64,000 nucleotides of DNA from Bolinopsis microptera (GCF_026151205.1 NC_087073.1:6035001-6099000), one strand, 5' to 3'. Positions 39,601 through 49,951 are shown, numbered from the stretch's first letter. The notes: generated from the sequence alone by a model not told the origin. Numbers and translations: made by a program.

Positions 39601-40948
39601 TGATCTTATCATCTCCAGTACCAGTTATCATGATGTCACCTGATCCTAGGTACAATTACATCATGGTAGTATTATAGTCGGACATTCATACCTCCAGTTC
39701 AATGATCTCACCGGTTAATAGCCATTTTTCTATCTGCTAATGTACTCTTTATTACATTTACACTACTTAAAGTCTGAATCAGGTCATGTCGCCCCTCTTA
39801 TTCATTTACACTTCTCCTTATTTTTAACCGCCCTCACTCATGACCCGTGCATTTTGAAGATATATTCTCTCTTAATATATTATACAGAAAGTTTAACAGT
39901 ATACTAAGAGCTTGCTCAGGTCTCGGTCTATTAATGTCAGATACCCTCCCTTCCCTCATTATGTACTAAAATATGTTCATTATCCTGCTGGTCGAGTTAA
40001 CAGTCTGCTGAGAACCACACCTCCTCCTCTTCTCCCCCTTTCTCATCTCTTCTCTATCTCTCCTCCCCCTATCTCCCTCCCTCTCTCCCCCTCTCTCCCA
40101 TCCCTCCCTCCCCCTCCCTCCCTCCTCCTCTCCTCTTCCCCCCTCTCTCTCCCTCCCTCCCCTCCTTCTTCCTCCCCCCCTCCCTCCCTCCCTCCTCCCT
40201 CCCTCCCTCCTCCTCCCTCTCTCTTCCCTCTCCTCCTCCTCCTCCTCCCCTCTTCCCTCCCTCCTTCCCTCACTTCCTTCCCTCCCTCTCCCTTGTCCGT
40301 AGCTCTTCCTGATACTCAACCACCTGTTGGATGGTACTCAACTACCCTACATTTATTCAGGATATATTACTGGTCTGGTATAATGGTCACCCTTACCACC
40401 AGGAGCTGGTCATTACCCCGCTGTTCGGGGAGTCTGGTACTATATCTCCCTCGGTACTTCAAACAGAGCAGTTCATCTGGTGATGTGCCCCCCACAGGGT
40501 AGTATGCCGACTACACTGGGGCTCTTCCGTGTGCGCGCCGTCCTTCTCAGACCGCAATTAGGAGATAAATAATCAACGTAATTCCAGCGGGTCTATTAAA
40601 GAGACTGCGAGCGTGAGGCGACCGTTATGGCGAAATAAATTGACATCAACTGAACATTGGGGGCTGTCAAAAGTAATAGCGAAACTAATGACTAACACCA
40701 GACCATTTCAGATCAGCATATTCGTGCAGTCTCCGACAATGTCAACAGGAGACAAGACTCGACCCCAGGTGCACAAAGTGCTGCCAGGATACGCTCTCAA
40801 TTCCTACCACTTCGCTCACCACTCCACAGTGTCCCGGACCGCCCGGACCATCAGACTCTCTTTCGAGAAGGGTTGGGGTCCTGGGTACAGGAGACAGTAC
40901 ATCACTGACGCTCCCTGCTGGCTTGAACTTCTCCTTAGCATTAGGTGA
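15610..40948 (+). CDS. Inhibitory Smad, SMAD6/7 type, nine exons
   Basis: Exons by splice motif and phase: 15610-15699, 28292-28428, 28748-28896, 34362-34409, 36387-36425, 38769-38891, 39060-39193, 40403-40453, 40769-40948. Every junction keeps frame and gives 316 residues. I-Smads block TGF-beta/BMP signalling by occupying type I receptors and recruiting ubiquitin ligases. The first exon, MFRTRKSTLIKKL, matches the N-terminus typical of SMAD6/7. A reduced MH1 follows; its likely zinc ligands are C62, C95, C104 and H109, around CKLWRWP and ECLNPFHY. MH2 runs from about residue 163 (WCNVAYWEHNQRIGALH) through KHIGSGILVSLEEDGIW and LSFEKGWGPGYRRQYIT to CWLELLLSIR. The receptor-phosphorylated SSxS tail of R-Smads is absent, as in I-Smads. 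The SMURF-binding PPxY motif usual before the linker is not present. Exon 8 is least certain: an upstream acceptor would start it at 40361, adding 14 codons. Length is below vertebrate I-Smads, mainly from short N-terminus and linker. Confidence 0.88.
18399..18527. repeat. 63-bp tandem duplication
   Basis: Two essentially identical adjacent copies of a 63-base unit, each beginning CAGGCTGACCTGTACTC. It lies within intron 1 of the I-Smad gene. Confidence 0.95.
18540..18568. repeat. (TG)n microsatellite
   Basis: Alternating TG run with one interruption near its start, inside intron 1 of the I-Smad gene. Confidence 0.95.
19211..19251. repeat. 20-bp tandem duplication with CACGTG
   Basis: Two copies of CCTGTCACGTGGTATGTGA, each carrying an E-box, lie side by side in intron 1 of the I-Smad gene. 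It could be regulatory, but it may be chance. Confidence 0.9.
21640..21750. repeat. Two adjacent short tandem duplications
   Basis: A 23-base unit with TCATCTGACCCATGAACCTG is repeated, then a 26-base unit with CCTAAACTCGGTCTCCAGGA is repeated. Both lie inside intron 1 of the I-Smad gene. Confidence 0.85.
24060..24464 (+). other. Unassigned ORF of 134 codons in intron 1
   Basis: The middle is hydrophilic and acidic, followed by one hydrophobic stretch of about 25 residues near residues 93-120. It resembles nothing I recognise. It could be a chance ORF or part of an unknown membrane protein. The listed frame begins at a TTG, and I saw no supporting splice sites. Confidence 0.15.
25279..25405. 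repeat. 63-bp perfect inverted repeat, one-base spacer
   Basis: Bases 25279-25341 and 25343-25405 are exact reverse complements around C25342. The arms are built from repeats of CAGTGTACTT and its complement. Partial further copies continue to about 25510. DNA or RNA of this sequence would fold into a near-perfect hairpin. Confidence 0.95.
26095..26200. repeat. GT-rich low-complexity tract
   Basis: TG runs with interspersed GGGGTGT. ORFs reading through it are low-complexity artefacts. Confidence 0.85.
26973..26980. promoter_or_regulatory. Second GTCTAGAC Smad-binding palindrome, intron 1
   Basis: A second perfect GTCTAGAC lies in intron 1, about 1.3 kb before exon 2. One 8-mer is expected by chance roughly once per 65 kb at even base composition, so on its own it is weak evidence for an intronic Smad-responsive enhancer. 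Confidence 0.3.
28937..29072. repeat. Tandem duplication of about 71 bp
   Basis: Two nearly identical copies containing GGCCTGGACTCGCAGGGAAG lie 40 bases after exon 3 of the I-Smad gene, in intron 3. Confidence 0.95.
29754..29947. repeat. Four-copy tandem repeat of about 46 bp
   Basis: The unit contains GGTACACACACAATCACACA and ACCCGGCTTGACCCCC. One copy has a ten-base internal expansion. It is in intron 3 of the I-Smad gene. Confidence 0.95.
37491..37600. repeat. (CCTAGTAA)n tandem repeat
   Basis: About a dozen 8-10 base units of CCTAGTAAC with single-base length variants, in intron 5 of the I-Smad gene. Confidence 0.95.
39435..39565. repeat. Three-copy tandem repeat of about 45 bp
   Basis: The unit contains AATAGTCCCCGCTAGTCTGG and CAGACCCGGATGATA. 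It is in intron 7 of the I-Smad gene. Confidence 0.95.
40019..40292. repeat. Polypyrimidine tract of about 270 bases
   Basis: Almost unbroken C and T on the plus strand, built from CCCTCC and CTCTCC units, in intron 7 just before exon 8 of the I-Smad gene. Mirror-symmetric stretches could form triplex (H-DNA). ORFs of both strands across it, Ser/Pro/Leu-rich or Arg/Glu/Gly-rich, are artefacts. Confidence 0.95.
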
Positions 40949-41000
40949 CAAATTGGTTAGCTCCATCGTATCCTTTCTCTTCGGACACACCCACTAAATC

Positions 41001-41036
41001 GAAAGTGAAACTGAAAATGAAACTGAAAGTGAAACT
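41001..41036 (+). promoter_or_regulatory. Six GAAA blocks at two-base spacing (IRF/ISRE-like)
   Basis: Six GAAA tetramers follow each other with two-base spacers GT, CT, AT, CT and GT. That is exactly the GAAANNGAAA pattern bound by interferon regulatory factors. It begins 53 bases after the I-Smad stop codon, so it would be in the 3' UTR. A degenerate six-base microsatellite explains it equally well. Confidence 0.35.
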
Positions 41037-41398
41037 TGCTCGTCCTTCGAATCATAAGATCTGTTGATCTAGCTTTCCTGACAAATGGAACTATAGTTAA
41101 AGCGAGAGAGAATGGTGTTAATTTATCATACCGTGTTGTTTTTGTTAAGAAACAGTGCTGCAGCTCTTCGTGCACGCTACAAATTTGTTTTGATGTTTCT
41201 CGTTATGCATTGTTCGAGACCTTACTGGTGTGACGTCACGACTCGTGATGACCATATAAGGAGTCTCACGTGATCGATGACGTCATGTCACATGATGTGC
41301 TGGCTGGTTTCATGTTTAACGTAGTTTCAACTTTCTAAGGACTGAGTGGGTTGCTAATATTTTCAAGTTAAATTAAGTGCTAGTTTTATTTATTTAAG

Positions 41399-41443
41399 GC
41401 TGTGTGGCTGAAGGTGGCTGAATTCCACTTCAGACCACACAGC
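41399..41443 (+). other. Strong hairpin downstream of the I-Smad stop
   Basis: GCTGTGTGGCTGAAGGTGG pairs with CCACTTCAGACCACACAGC across a seven-base loop, with only a one-base shift inside the stem. It lies about 450 bases after the stop codon, probably in the 3' UTR or just beyond. It could be an RNA regulatory structure, or a small foldback; I cannot choose. Confidence 0.5.
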
Positions 41444-43239
41444 AGTTGTATTTGTATATTTTTGTTCAGATATATGTGTAATGAATGATCAATGAAATGT
41501 TCCGCTGCTCTAACCCTCCCCTCCTACCCAGTGATGGGTGGTAGCATAAATGTTATCTGTAGACTGTAAATGTTAGTTGAACTTGAGACGGCTGGAATTT
41601 ACTTGTCGCAATACTAGTCTGACTTACTGTTGCAGCTGAACGTTTCATTCATTGATACGGGTTCAAGAATCGACCGGGATTGAAGAAGTAATTCCCATCA
41701 TTTTAACATCGTCACCCAACTAATGATCGTAATTTTTCGCTAGAAAAAAAAAACCTACAAAACATCCCGGTCTATTCCCCAACGAATTTTCAAAGGTTTA
41801 TGAGTCTTGTATCAAGAACACTCCTTTTATATTGATAATAATAGCTCAATGCCAACTAATCGTGTTAAAATGTGTGTGTATGTGGTTCTGTTGCGATGAA
41901 GGCGTGTAGGCTCAGACGGTTAACTCTTATAATTTGAATGGAATTTTAGATTTTAGTCTTCAATTTAAGATTTTCAATCCTGAGATTTCGCTCCTTAGAC
42001 GTAGGATGATAATTCGAAATCTCAATTTACTGGTGATAGATGGTTGTAAATCGTCTAGAATTTGCCTTTCCGAGGCAATAAACATTTCTAATCAAAGACT
42101 ATCTATTTCTGAATTACTTACCCAACTTTTCTTAATCTAATGTTGCTCATACTTTCTTGGTTTATGAAATGGTGGTCGGATTAAAAAGAGGCTACCTCAA
42201 TTTGGCAGAATACTTGCACCACATATCAGGGTTTAAAATAATCTTAGAAAATCATCATAATATTTTAAGTATCCTGAAAATGAAGCTAGCATTCTGCCAA
42301 AATGGTAAGGGCCTCAAGCCCATAGAAAATCCTCAAATTATGTTTCTTGTTTTATAAGTTAAATTTTTTGTTGAAGTTACAGAGGGATGCACATCATCAT
42401 CACTAACATATCATTTCGGTTCTCATATCGGATCATAATCATCATACTTCTTGATACCCAACTGGAGCTGGTTACTTACTTTAGGTTACTTTAGGTTACT
42501 TTAGGTTGTCAATCTTAACATACAAAAAATGTCAAATATTCTATAAACAGAGCCATTAGAGATTAAGTTGAATCATGTTGAGCTACTCTAAAACTCAACT
42601 ACACTCACTTGCCCAACTCATTAAAATTCCTTCTTTCTAAGTAGAACCCAACTCATCCTCGGTATCAAGAAGTGTATTTATGTTAACCACATTAAATAGT
42701 GCCGTTAATTGTTATGACTGATCGTTCAGCTCCTGAACAGTTTATCTAAAGCAGTTCTTCGTTGTTAAAGTTCATGTTTCTGTTGCTATTCCATGTTTAA
42801 TAACAAAATTAAAGCTTTATTTTGCTCTACATTGATTATAACCGTGTATTATTAATTGTATTCAAAATCTGCTTTCTCAATTTACATCCAATATTCTTCT
42901 CAATGTTCTAGTTCTAAAATAACCGGGTAGACTGAGAACCCCGCGGTTAGTCGGATTCAGACAAGTCGGCAATGATCCCCAACCATTAAAAACAAAACAC
43001 AATGACCGCTAACTTTACTTCAATAGATGCCACTAGACTGTAGTCGTCCTTATTGACCCCCTCACTCAACCATGACCCGGCCGGTTAACATGTCTCTGCT
43101 AGTGACCAGACTAACTGGTAGAAGCCATTGTTTACCAGTCTCAGCAGGTGGTTCACTACACCACCTGGCCAGGAGAGATACGGTGCAGCTCTAACAAAAG
43201 TAGATTTAACGTGACCACTATGTGGAGGAGCTCAGCTCA
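41444..43239. other. Downstream region of the I-Smad gene, no other gene seen
   Basis: AT-rich. A candidate polyadenylation signal AATAAA lies near 42077. ORFs at 41934-42140 and 42157-42357 have no recognisable content. Confidence 0.4.
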
Positions 43240-44112
43240 GAACACGCCCCGCACCAGCCCTGTTACCATGGTTACAGCCCCGCACCAGCCCTGTTACCAT
43301 GGTTACAGCCCCCTCACCAGCCCTGTTACCATGGTTACAGCCCCCTCACCAGCCCTGTTACCATGGTTACAGCCCCGCACCAGCCCTGTTACCATGGTTA
43401 CAGCCCCCCTCACCAGCCTTGTTACCATGGTTACAGCCCCCCTCACCAGCTCTGTTACCATGGTTACAGCCCCCCCTCACCAGCCCTGTTACCATGGTTA
43501 CAGCCCCCTCACCAGCCTTGTTACCATGGTTACAGCCCCCCCTCACCAGCCCTGTTACCATGGTTACAGCCCCCTCACCAGCCCTGTTACCATGGTTACA
43601 GCCCCCCCCCCCCCCCCTCACCAGCCCTGTTACCATGGTTACAGCCCCCCTCACCAGCCCTGTTACCATGGTTACAGCCCCCCTCACCAGCCCTGTTACC
43701 ATGGTTACAGCCCCCCTCACCAGCCCTGTTACCCTGGTTACAGCCCCCCTCACCAGCCCTGTTACCATGGTTACAGCCCCCTCACCAGCCTTGTTACCAT
43801 GGTTACAGCCCCCTCACCAGCCTTGTTACCATGGTTACAGCCCCCCCTCACCAGCCCTGTTACCATGGTTACAGCCCCCCTCACCAGCCCTGTTACCATG
43901 GTTACAGCCCCCCTCACCAGCCCTGTTCCCATGGTTACAGCCCCCCTCACCAGCCCTGTTACCATGGTTACAGCCCCCCTCACCAGCCCTGTTACCATGG
44001 TTACAGCCCGTACAGGTTACAGCCCCCCCTCACCAGCCCTGTTACCATGGTTACAGCCCCCCTCACCAGCCCTGTTACCATGGTTACAGCCCCCTCTCAC
44101 CAGCCCTGTCCC
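43240..44112. repeat. Minisatellite, about 28 copies of a ~30-bp unit
   Basis: The unit is CACCAGCCCTGTTACCATGG followed by TTACAGCCCC with a variable C run, so length varies by a few bases. The unit has no stop codon in any plus-strand frame, and few on the minus strand. Long Pro-rich ORFs therefore run through it in several frames at once. These are not genes: no frame is favoured and length changes shift the frame freely. Confidence 0.97.
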
Positions 44113-44833
44113 CGGTAGTGTGGTGGTGTGGTGCTTTAACTTTACATCGCATGTTTTACTGCCGTTATCACGTGATAGAGATGAGAGGTCGCCATTGTCC
44201 GGGATAGTTTTTAGGGCTCTTTGTCTTTCATATTTCAGCCATTCAATAGGTCTTCTTTCTGGAGTTCTATCCTCTAATTTACTGTGAGATACTCATATCT
44301 GATATCAAATATGTACGAAATATACCATTCATTAGTTTGGACTACATCATCCACCTTGCACCTGCCACCAAAAACATTAAATACTCAAGATCTAACTAGA
44401 AGAAATAATAATGATAAATACCATACAGTTACAAAATCCCGATATGAGTAGAAGTTCAATCCCAATTTTCTCAACACACACCTCTAAGTCTAAGTATACT
44501 GTATAGAAAATCCCCATTGAAATCCCTCTGAATTCACGTCCATGCTGTGTAAATTTGAAACTAAATACAAAATCTTCTTTAAAATGATAGATGAAATGTA
44601 ACAAAACGAATATAAATTAAGTTACAGAAACAATGGCAGTTGTTTATAACAATTACAAATAAACTAACATTAACGAAATTTCTACAAACTTTAACCATGG
44701 CAGAGGTCTCAACTAGTGAAACTGTAAGGTATTACTATTTTGAACAAAGCATTTGACTCTAAAAGTATTTATCTTTGATAGTGTCGTTAAAAAGTAGGCG
44801 TGTCTCTGCTTAAAAAGTAGGCGTGTCTGCTCA

Positions 44834-46970
44834 TTAAAGCGGCCGAAGTACATTCTCCTCAAACTCGCCCATATAGTTTCCTGGTGGTGAGTAGTTGCAA
44901 CAAACGTACATTTTCCCTGAACCTGATGTCGCCAAACCGCATCCAACCTTTTTCGTATCCTTCCATACCAGCTGAAATTCAAGCATAGAAATGATATTCG
45001 GATCTTAAAATTGAACGTCAAAGTTAAGAAACACGATAATACATGCTTCATTTCATTTGTGTACAGCAGCCCCATGTACCTTCAGTACGCTCAATGATCT
45101 GTAAAAGTTAAAGTTGTTGGACAGTGGACACCGCCCTACCCGCCAAGCATTAATTCGAGCTACTTTTCAATTTTATCGCTCACTTAGCTTAGGATGCTTT
45201 GTTTGCCAAACCCTGTTAACAAAGAATAAGAAGTCCTGTATAGCGGGACAAGGCAGGCTTTACTCAGCTTGCTGATCTTTGATCTTATTTTGTATTTGTC
45301 CATGCGACATCAAAATATGCAAAGCGCAGTGGATGGACGACCAACGAAGCCCGTTTAAAATTATTATTTGAGTGGAGCAATGACAAATGAAATCCAAAGT
45401 CATGATGGCTAAGCAGTAAGCGTGCCATAATGCAAAAAGGATTGTAAAGAGACACTGTTGCGGTCCACTCTATAGTATATCTATAGTGTACCCATAGTAT
45501 ACTATACCCATGATTATGGATTTTGGTCAAATATCTTATATTATATCATCTCTTTTTGATTATCAATATCATGTCAGGAATATAATTATAATTTACAAAG
45601 TCGAAATGTAAACTCATTACTTCAAGTTCATTAACATAAAATTTCACAGAAAGTTAAAAAAGCATCGTCAAACGTAATTATTAAAAAGGACCTGGGTAAA
45701 GTGACCAGTACTGTGACCAAATGAAGGACTGTCGAAATTATAATCTTTGATCTCGTCGTACCACTTTTGAACTGCAAGCCCCGGAATTTTTCCCACCGGC
45801 CAGCCCATCCCGTAATACAGGTTCTCTCCCAACCTGGGGTTAAGGAATATCAAATGATGGAGTAGTTCGCCGTTTTAGTTTATTAGTCTCATGATTGAAA
45901 TACTGATAGTCGGATAATATCTGGTTGGAAGAGACAAGGACAAATTAAACAAGAAATTAGGAATGTAGGCAAATTTTCGGCGTCAACGCCATCTTCAAGT
46001 TCAGGCTCAAATTATTTTTTATATAATTATAGTAGTGTTGAAAGTATTAAAACGGCGTTGACGCCGAAAATTTGCCTACATTCCTAATTTCCTGTTTCAT
46101 TTGTCCTTGTCTCTTCCAACCGGATATTATCCAACTATCAGTATGCCAACCTGAGGCGTGTTATAAAATCATAGTCACCAACAATAATATTAATATTGAT
46201 TATCGTTCAACTTCAACACACTAACACGCAGATGTTCATGAACACAAAATTAAATTTATACAGTAAGTTAGTGTTACTGAGTAACAAGTTGCAATGACAA
46301 AAATTAAAAGGATCGGGAAATTTAATAAATGAGTGCTGTTCCAAAGCGTGCCCGTTGACATGTGGCACATTTACTTTTAGGCACAGACTCAAAACTACTT
46401 TTTAATTTGATCACTATTAGTGTTAGTGTTACATGTTAACCGTAACACGTTGGTAGATTATAAATATAAAATATTCTGAAAAGAATGTTTTAAAAAACTG
46501 CTTATTATTATTACCCTTTGTCCCCAGCGTTGCTATGGTAGAACTTGTCTTCACTTGCCAACTGCTGGGCCCACTGGGTAGCTGTAGTCTCCAGCCCTGT
46601 ATCCCACTGTACCCCTCCCACTCCGTGCATCCCCCGGTATTTGTTAGTTGCCTCCATTATCTTCTCTTCGAATGACTTTCCTCGCACTTCTAGTGCCAGT
46701 GTCCTTGCGATAAAGTGTGAATACTTATAGTTATACAGAGTCAAAATGAAATTAAACTGCAATTCTGCTATTAGTATTATATGGTGCCTTGGCATAAAGG
46801 GTTTCTTTTTGACTATTATGTATTAACAATCACAAACCCAAATTTTCTGATTGCAAATAAAATTGTTTATTTTTATATAATCACCTTTTTGTCCTTACTT
46901 TTCCAGCAGAACCAATTAGCACTTCAACTACCAGTACCGTATAGAATAGCCACTTGATCATGAGATCCAT
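44834..46970 (-). CDS. Secreted CAP-superfamily protein, four exons
   Basis: Exons in transcription order: 46970-46885, 46703-46515, 45833-45692, 44971-44834. All phases agree and give 184 residues. The start has a hydrophobic signal peptide (MDLMIKWLFYTVLVVEVLIG) with probable cleavage near SAG. The CAP/SCP domain follows: NKYRGMHGVGGVQWD, the first His in FYHSN, GENLYYGMGW with the first cavity Glu, WYDEIKDYNF with the second Glu, GHSTGHFTQLVWKDTKKVGCG with the second His, then VCCNYSPPGNYMGEFEENVL. The four CAP cavity residues (His, Glu, Glu, His) are all present. The family includes GLIPR2, plant PR-1 and venom allergen proteins; known roles are sterol or lipid binding and extracellular defence. 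Closest in feel to GLIPR2/GAPR-1, but that protein lacks a signal peptide. The exon 3 donor (GTCCTT) is weak, yet the junction falls inside the conserved HFTQ-LVW block. Confidence 0.9.
45903..46141. mobile_element. Palindromic MITE with ~88-bp arms, TA flanks
   Basis: Bases 45903-45990 and about 46054-46141 are near-perfect inverted repeats beginning CTGATAGTCGGATAATATCT. TA dinucleotides flank both sides, as with Tc1/mariner-type insertion. It lies in intron 2 of the CAP gene and is non-coding. Confidence 0.9.
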
Positions 46971-47502
46971 ATCTCCCTTTTTCAGTCTAGTTATACTTGA
47001 AGTAACACGATGGAACGCTCTCCCGTTATGTAAGTTTTCAGGCTTGCTACAAGGTTGAAAGAATATTTTAAGTTACGATTAATTTCCTCGAACTGAAATT
47101 TCAAGGAATTTCAACAAATTTCCCGGTATTAATCCCGGGAAATTTACGATTCAAGATTAGGATGACCACATTCTGTAATGCTAGAACTTTAGTGTCATTG
47201 TAACTATATACGGCAGAACTATATTAACATAGTGATATAAGTTGATTAAAGATTATTAGAATAAGAATTCAGCCAAATTGAATCACAATTAAAGTTCGAT
47301 CTTAAAAACTCGTCTAATTTTCATAAGTGTCTGTTTAACTATAAAAATTAACTTTGTGCTCAAGTTTTGACCAAGTCAAGCCAAAGGATCAAAAAGCTAA
47401 ATGAACCCAGGTTTTGCAAACATTACTGTTAACACCAGTCTAAAGTACTTGTAGACGTGGGCAATAGACACCACAAAATAACTTAAATTCTCTAGTTCTC
47501 AA

Positions 47503-48698
47503 TCAACAGAGTTCACAGGTAGATCTGCACCCCGCTCTGACCCTGTCTCCGAGACCACCCTCAGTGGAACAAAATCTGCTGAACAGGGCACAGTTTTTAG
47601 CTGCATTCTGGGCTAAACCAGTACTTAAAGTGTCCAAACAGTCCTCCTCAGTATCTCGTTTAGTTTCAAGTATAAGGCGGGCCTTCTTAGCTTTGGTCGT
47701 CTTTATCAGAGCCTGTGTTGCTATCTTTTGTGCAGGTGATAATTTCTCGTGGCGTTTCTCTTCAATCGCTTGACTGTGTGAGCTGTGATAAACTAACATT
47801 ATGATACAGTACTCAACCAATAATGTTATATCAGCAGAAAATTTGGCATTGGAAAATATTACGTTGTTTATATTCATTCATTCTGTGTCTCAATCTGTTC
47901 CTTGATCTGCAGAGGTCGTTAGCCACGAAAATTTCGTTGTGCCCCAAACAAGATAGGTGAAAATTAGTGCACCTCCAATCCGATCAGTAAATAGTTATAC
48001 TACTAGCCGTTAACTGGCCGCTAATAATGGAGCATTGTCGCCCTCTTAATGAGATAAATGGCGAGCAAACTTGGTACATAATTCTATAATTATGCTGTTG
48101 GAGACTTAATGTTCCATGTAAACAGCTGTGGGTATGGCGCCTCCTCCAGAACAACCAACAATCGACCATGGTTTCGTCATATTTTATGTCATTTGGCCCG
48201 AATTGAAACATTTGACTAGGTTTAATAATTGGGGGAGATGCTAATTTACTATGACGTGTTCTGTTTATGGTCCTTGTTTTCTAATTTCTATCAAAGGCAA
48301 GTACCGCCAGCTGTTGTCCGAAGAGAGATTAGTGCACATGGTTGCAGATTCAGCGACAACTTTCATCCCATTAGTCGGTAGTAATCATAATGACAATGCC
48401 AGCTAATTAAGATTCAGGTTGTGGTATGAAATTTACGGCAATATCCTAATCACGATGAATCATTTCGGCTTAAACGATAAGGAGAACAAACGGCTATTGG
48501 TTCGATCGATAACATCTAAAAGTAATCAAATCCAAACATTACTGGTTACTGACGTATGTTATTAACAAAGCTTAGAGCTGGATAATTCGGAATTCCTAGT
48601 TTCATTTTGTTTTGAAATCCGAATATTAGAATAATTAAGTTCTCTGACCTGGACAGAACGGCAGTGATAACCATGAGTAAAAGCAATTCTTTAAACAT
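47503..48698 (-). CDS. Small secreted ShKT-domain peptide precursor, two exons
   Basis: Exon 1, 48698-48649, encodes a 16-17 residue hydrophobic signal peptide and ends at a good GTCAGA donor in phase 2. Exon 2, 47773-47503, starts after a CACAG acceptor in the matching phase and ends at a stop; the total is 106 residues. A Lys/Arg/Glu-rich segment with dibasic sites (residues about 23-24 and 55-56) separates the signal from a six-cysteine domain at Cys 62, 78, 85, 99, 103 and 106. The ending C-x3-C-x2-C is the ShKT hallmark. ShKT domains occur in sea anemone potassium-channel toxins, but also in many non-toxic secreted enzymes, CRISP-type proteins and nematode cuticle proteins. I see no basis to call this one a toxin: the Lys-Tyr dyad of channel blockers is not evident. 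It lies head-to-tail upstream of the CAP gene, same strand, 530 bases apart. Confidence 0.75.
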
Positions 48699-49951
48699 TT
48701 CAAATAGAAATTCTGTGACTAAGAAACTTTTAACAAAGCTGAAATATTTGGGACAAGTCTGACCAAACAAACGGAGGTGACTATAAACTTGACCACTTTG
48801 TGTAGCTGCTCCGCGACGTCGGTATTGTGTACCAAGCTTCTGCGGATATTATTTTCCGTAAAGCAAGGATTCCATAACCTTCAACAATTAGAAATTTGGC
48901 CATTTTAGTTAAATCCAGCCCCTCTTCCAAGTGCACCAGGATATTGAAACTCTTGGGGCTAGCTGCACAAAGCAACTGATGCACAAACGGAAGCTAACAA
49001 GTTGTTTTGACACGTGGCCATTCTCATCCGATTCATTGACTGGTTTAATCAATCAAATTTACGAATATCCTGATCCAACGGAGCGACGTGGGACAATGAA
49101 GGGCTAAGTATCTTTATTCTTTACCCTGGCCTGAATAGGGACCTTGGATTTCAACAATAGCCCGGTCTCAATTGCTCAATAACATCAGATTGATGCAGCC
49201 TAGCAGGATGCGCTGACATTATTGTGGTATATTAGGTTCAGATTAAACTTCATGATCTTGGAAATTTGAAATTAGACACAACAATTCTTGATCAAGAATA
49301 ATCGAAGAATATGTAAGCAAAATATTCTAAAGGTCAAATATGGCACAACTGTCACTACCAATGTAATCCAAATATCAAAACAGGGCAGGTCAGCACGGAA
49401 TAAATAAAAATCAAAACTTGTACATACTCTAACTCAGGTCGAAATCTCAAATAATCTAAAAATATATATAAAAAGATATAACTACAATTTCACGACTAAT
49501 CTTTCAATTACTTTAAAATATAATACACAGGAAGCCGTCAATCACTTGTCATTTTGCTGTACAGGAATTAAAAGAGCTTCAACCACCGATGTCACAACCT
49601 TCATTGTAAAAAGATCGAATGTAAAGTTTCCAATCTTCAATAAATTATATTGGTTTGAAGTCTCTCTTGACCGTCAGTCTCAGTTTTTATGTCATTGGAA
49701 GGGTCGGGAGGCGTGGAACATGTTTGTTCTTTCTGACAAGCTTTTGTCGCCTTATCATTTCTGATTTCAGGAAGATTATATACCGAAACAAGTCCTTTTT
49801 CAGATTTTGTCGCTTTTGATTCTTTATATGAAGATGAAACCTACTGTCTAACAACAAATCAACAACTCCCATTTACTTATTCAATTTTTCTTGTTCTCGT
49901 GCTAAGAATTTAGGATATGAGTTGAACTGTTCCTTATATAGAGCAGTGAAG
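48699..49951. other. Intergenic, no gene seen
   Basis: Between the ShKT gene start and the kinesin stop codon, both on the minus strand. It should contain the ShKT promoter and the kinesin 3' UTR. Short ORFs here have no recognisable content. Confidence 0.4.

Noticed and set aside
40361-40402. Upstream acceptor for I-Smad exon 8 (14 extra codons)
   Set aside because: It keeps frame and has a good pyrimidine tract, but gives an insertion in the MH2 that family members lack; the acceptor at 40400-40402 aligns better. Kept as an alternative.
39912-40502. Ser/Pro/Leu-rich ORF and opposing Arg/Glu/Gly-rich ORFs
   Set aside because: Product of the polypyrimidine tract; the only coding part here is the short I-Smad exon near 40403-40453 in a different frame.
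43148-44287. Long Pro/His/Tyr-rich ORFs of 300-380 codons
   Set aside because: They run through a ~30-bp minisatellite that is open in several frames and both strands; unit length changes shift frame, and no domain or splice context exists.
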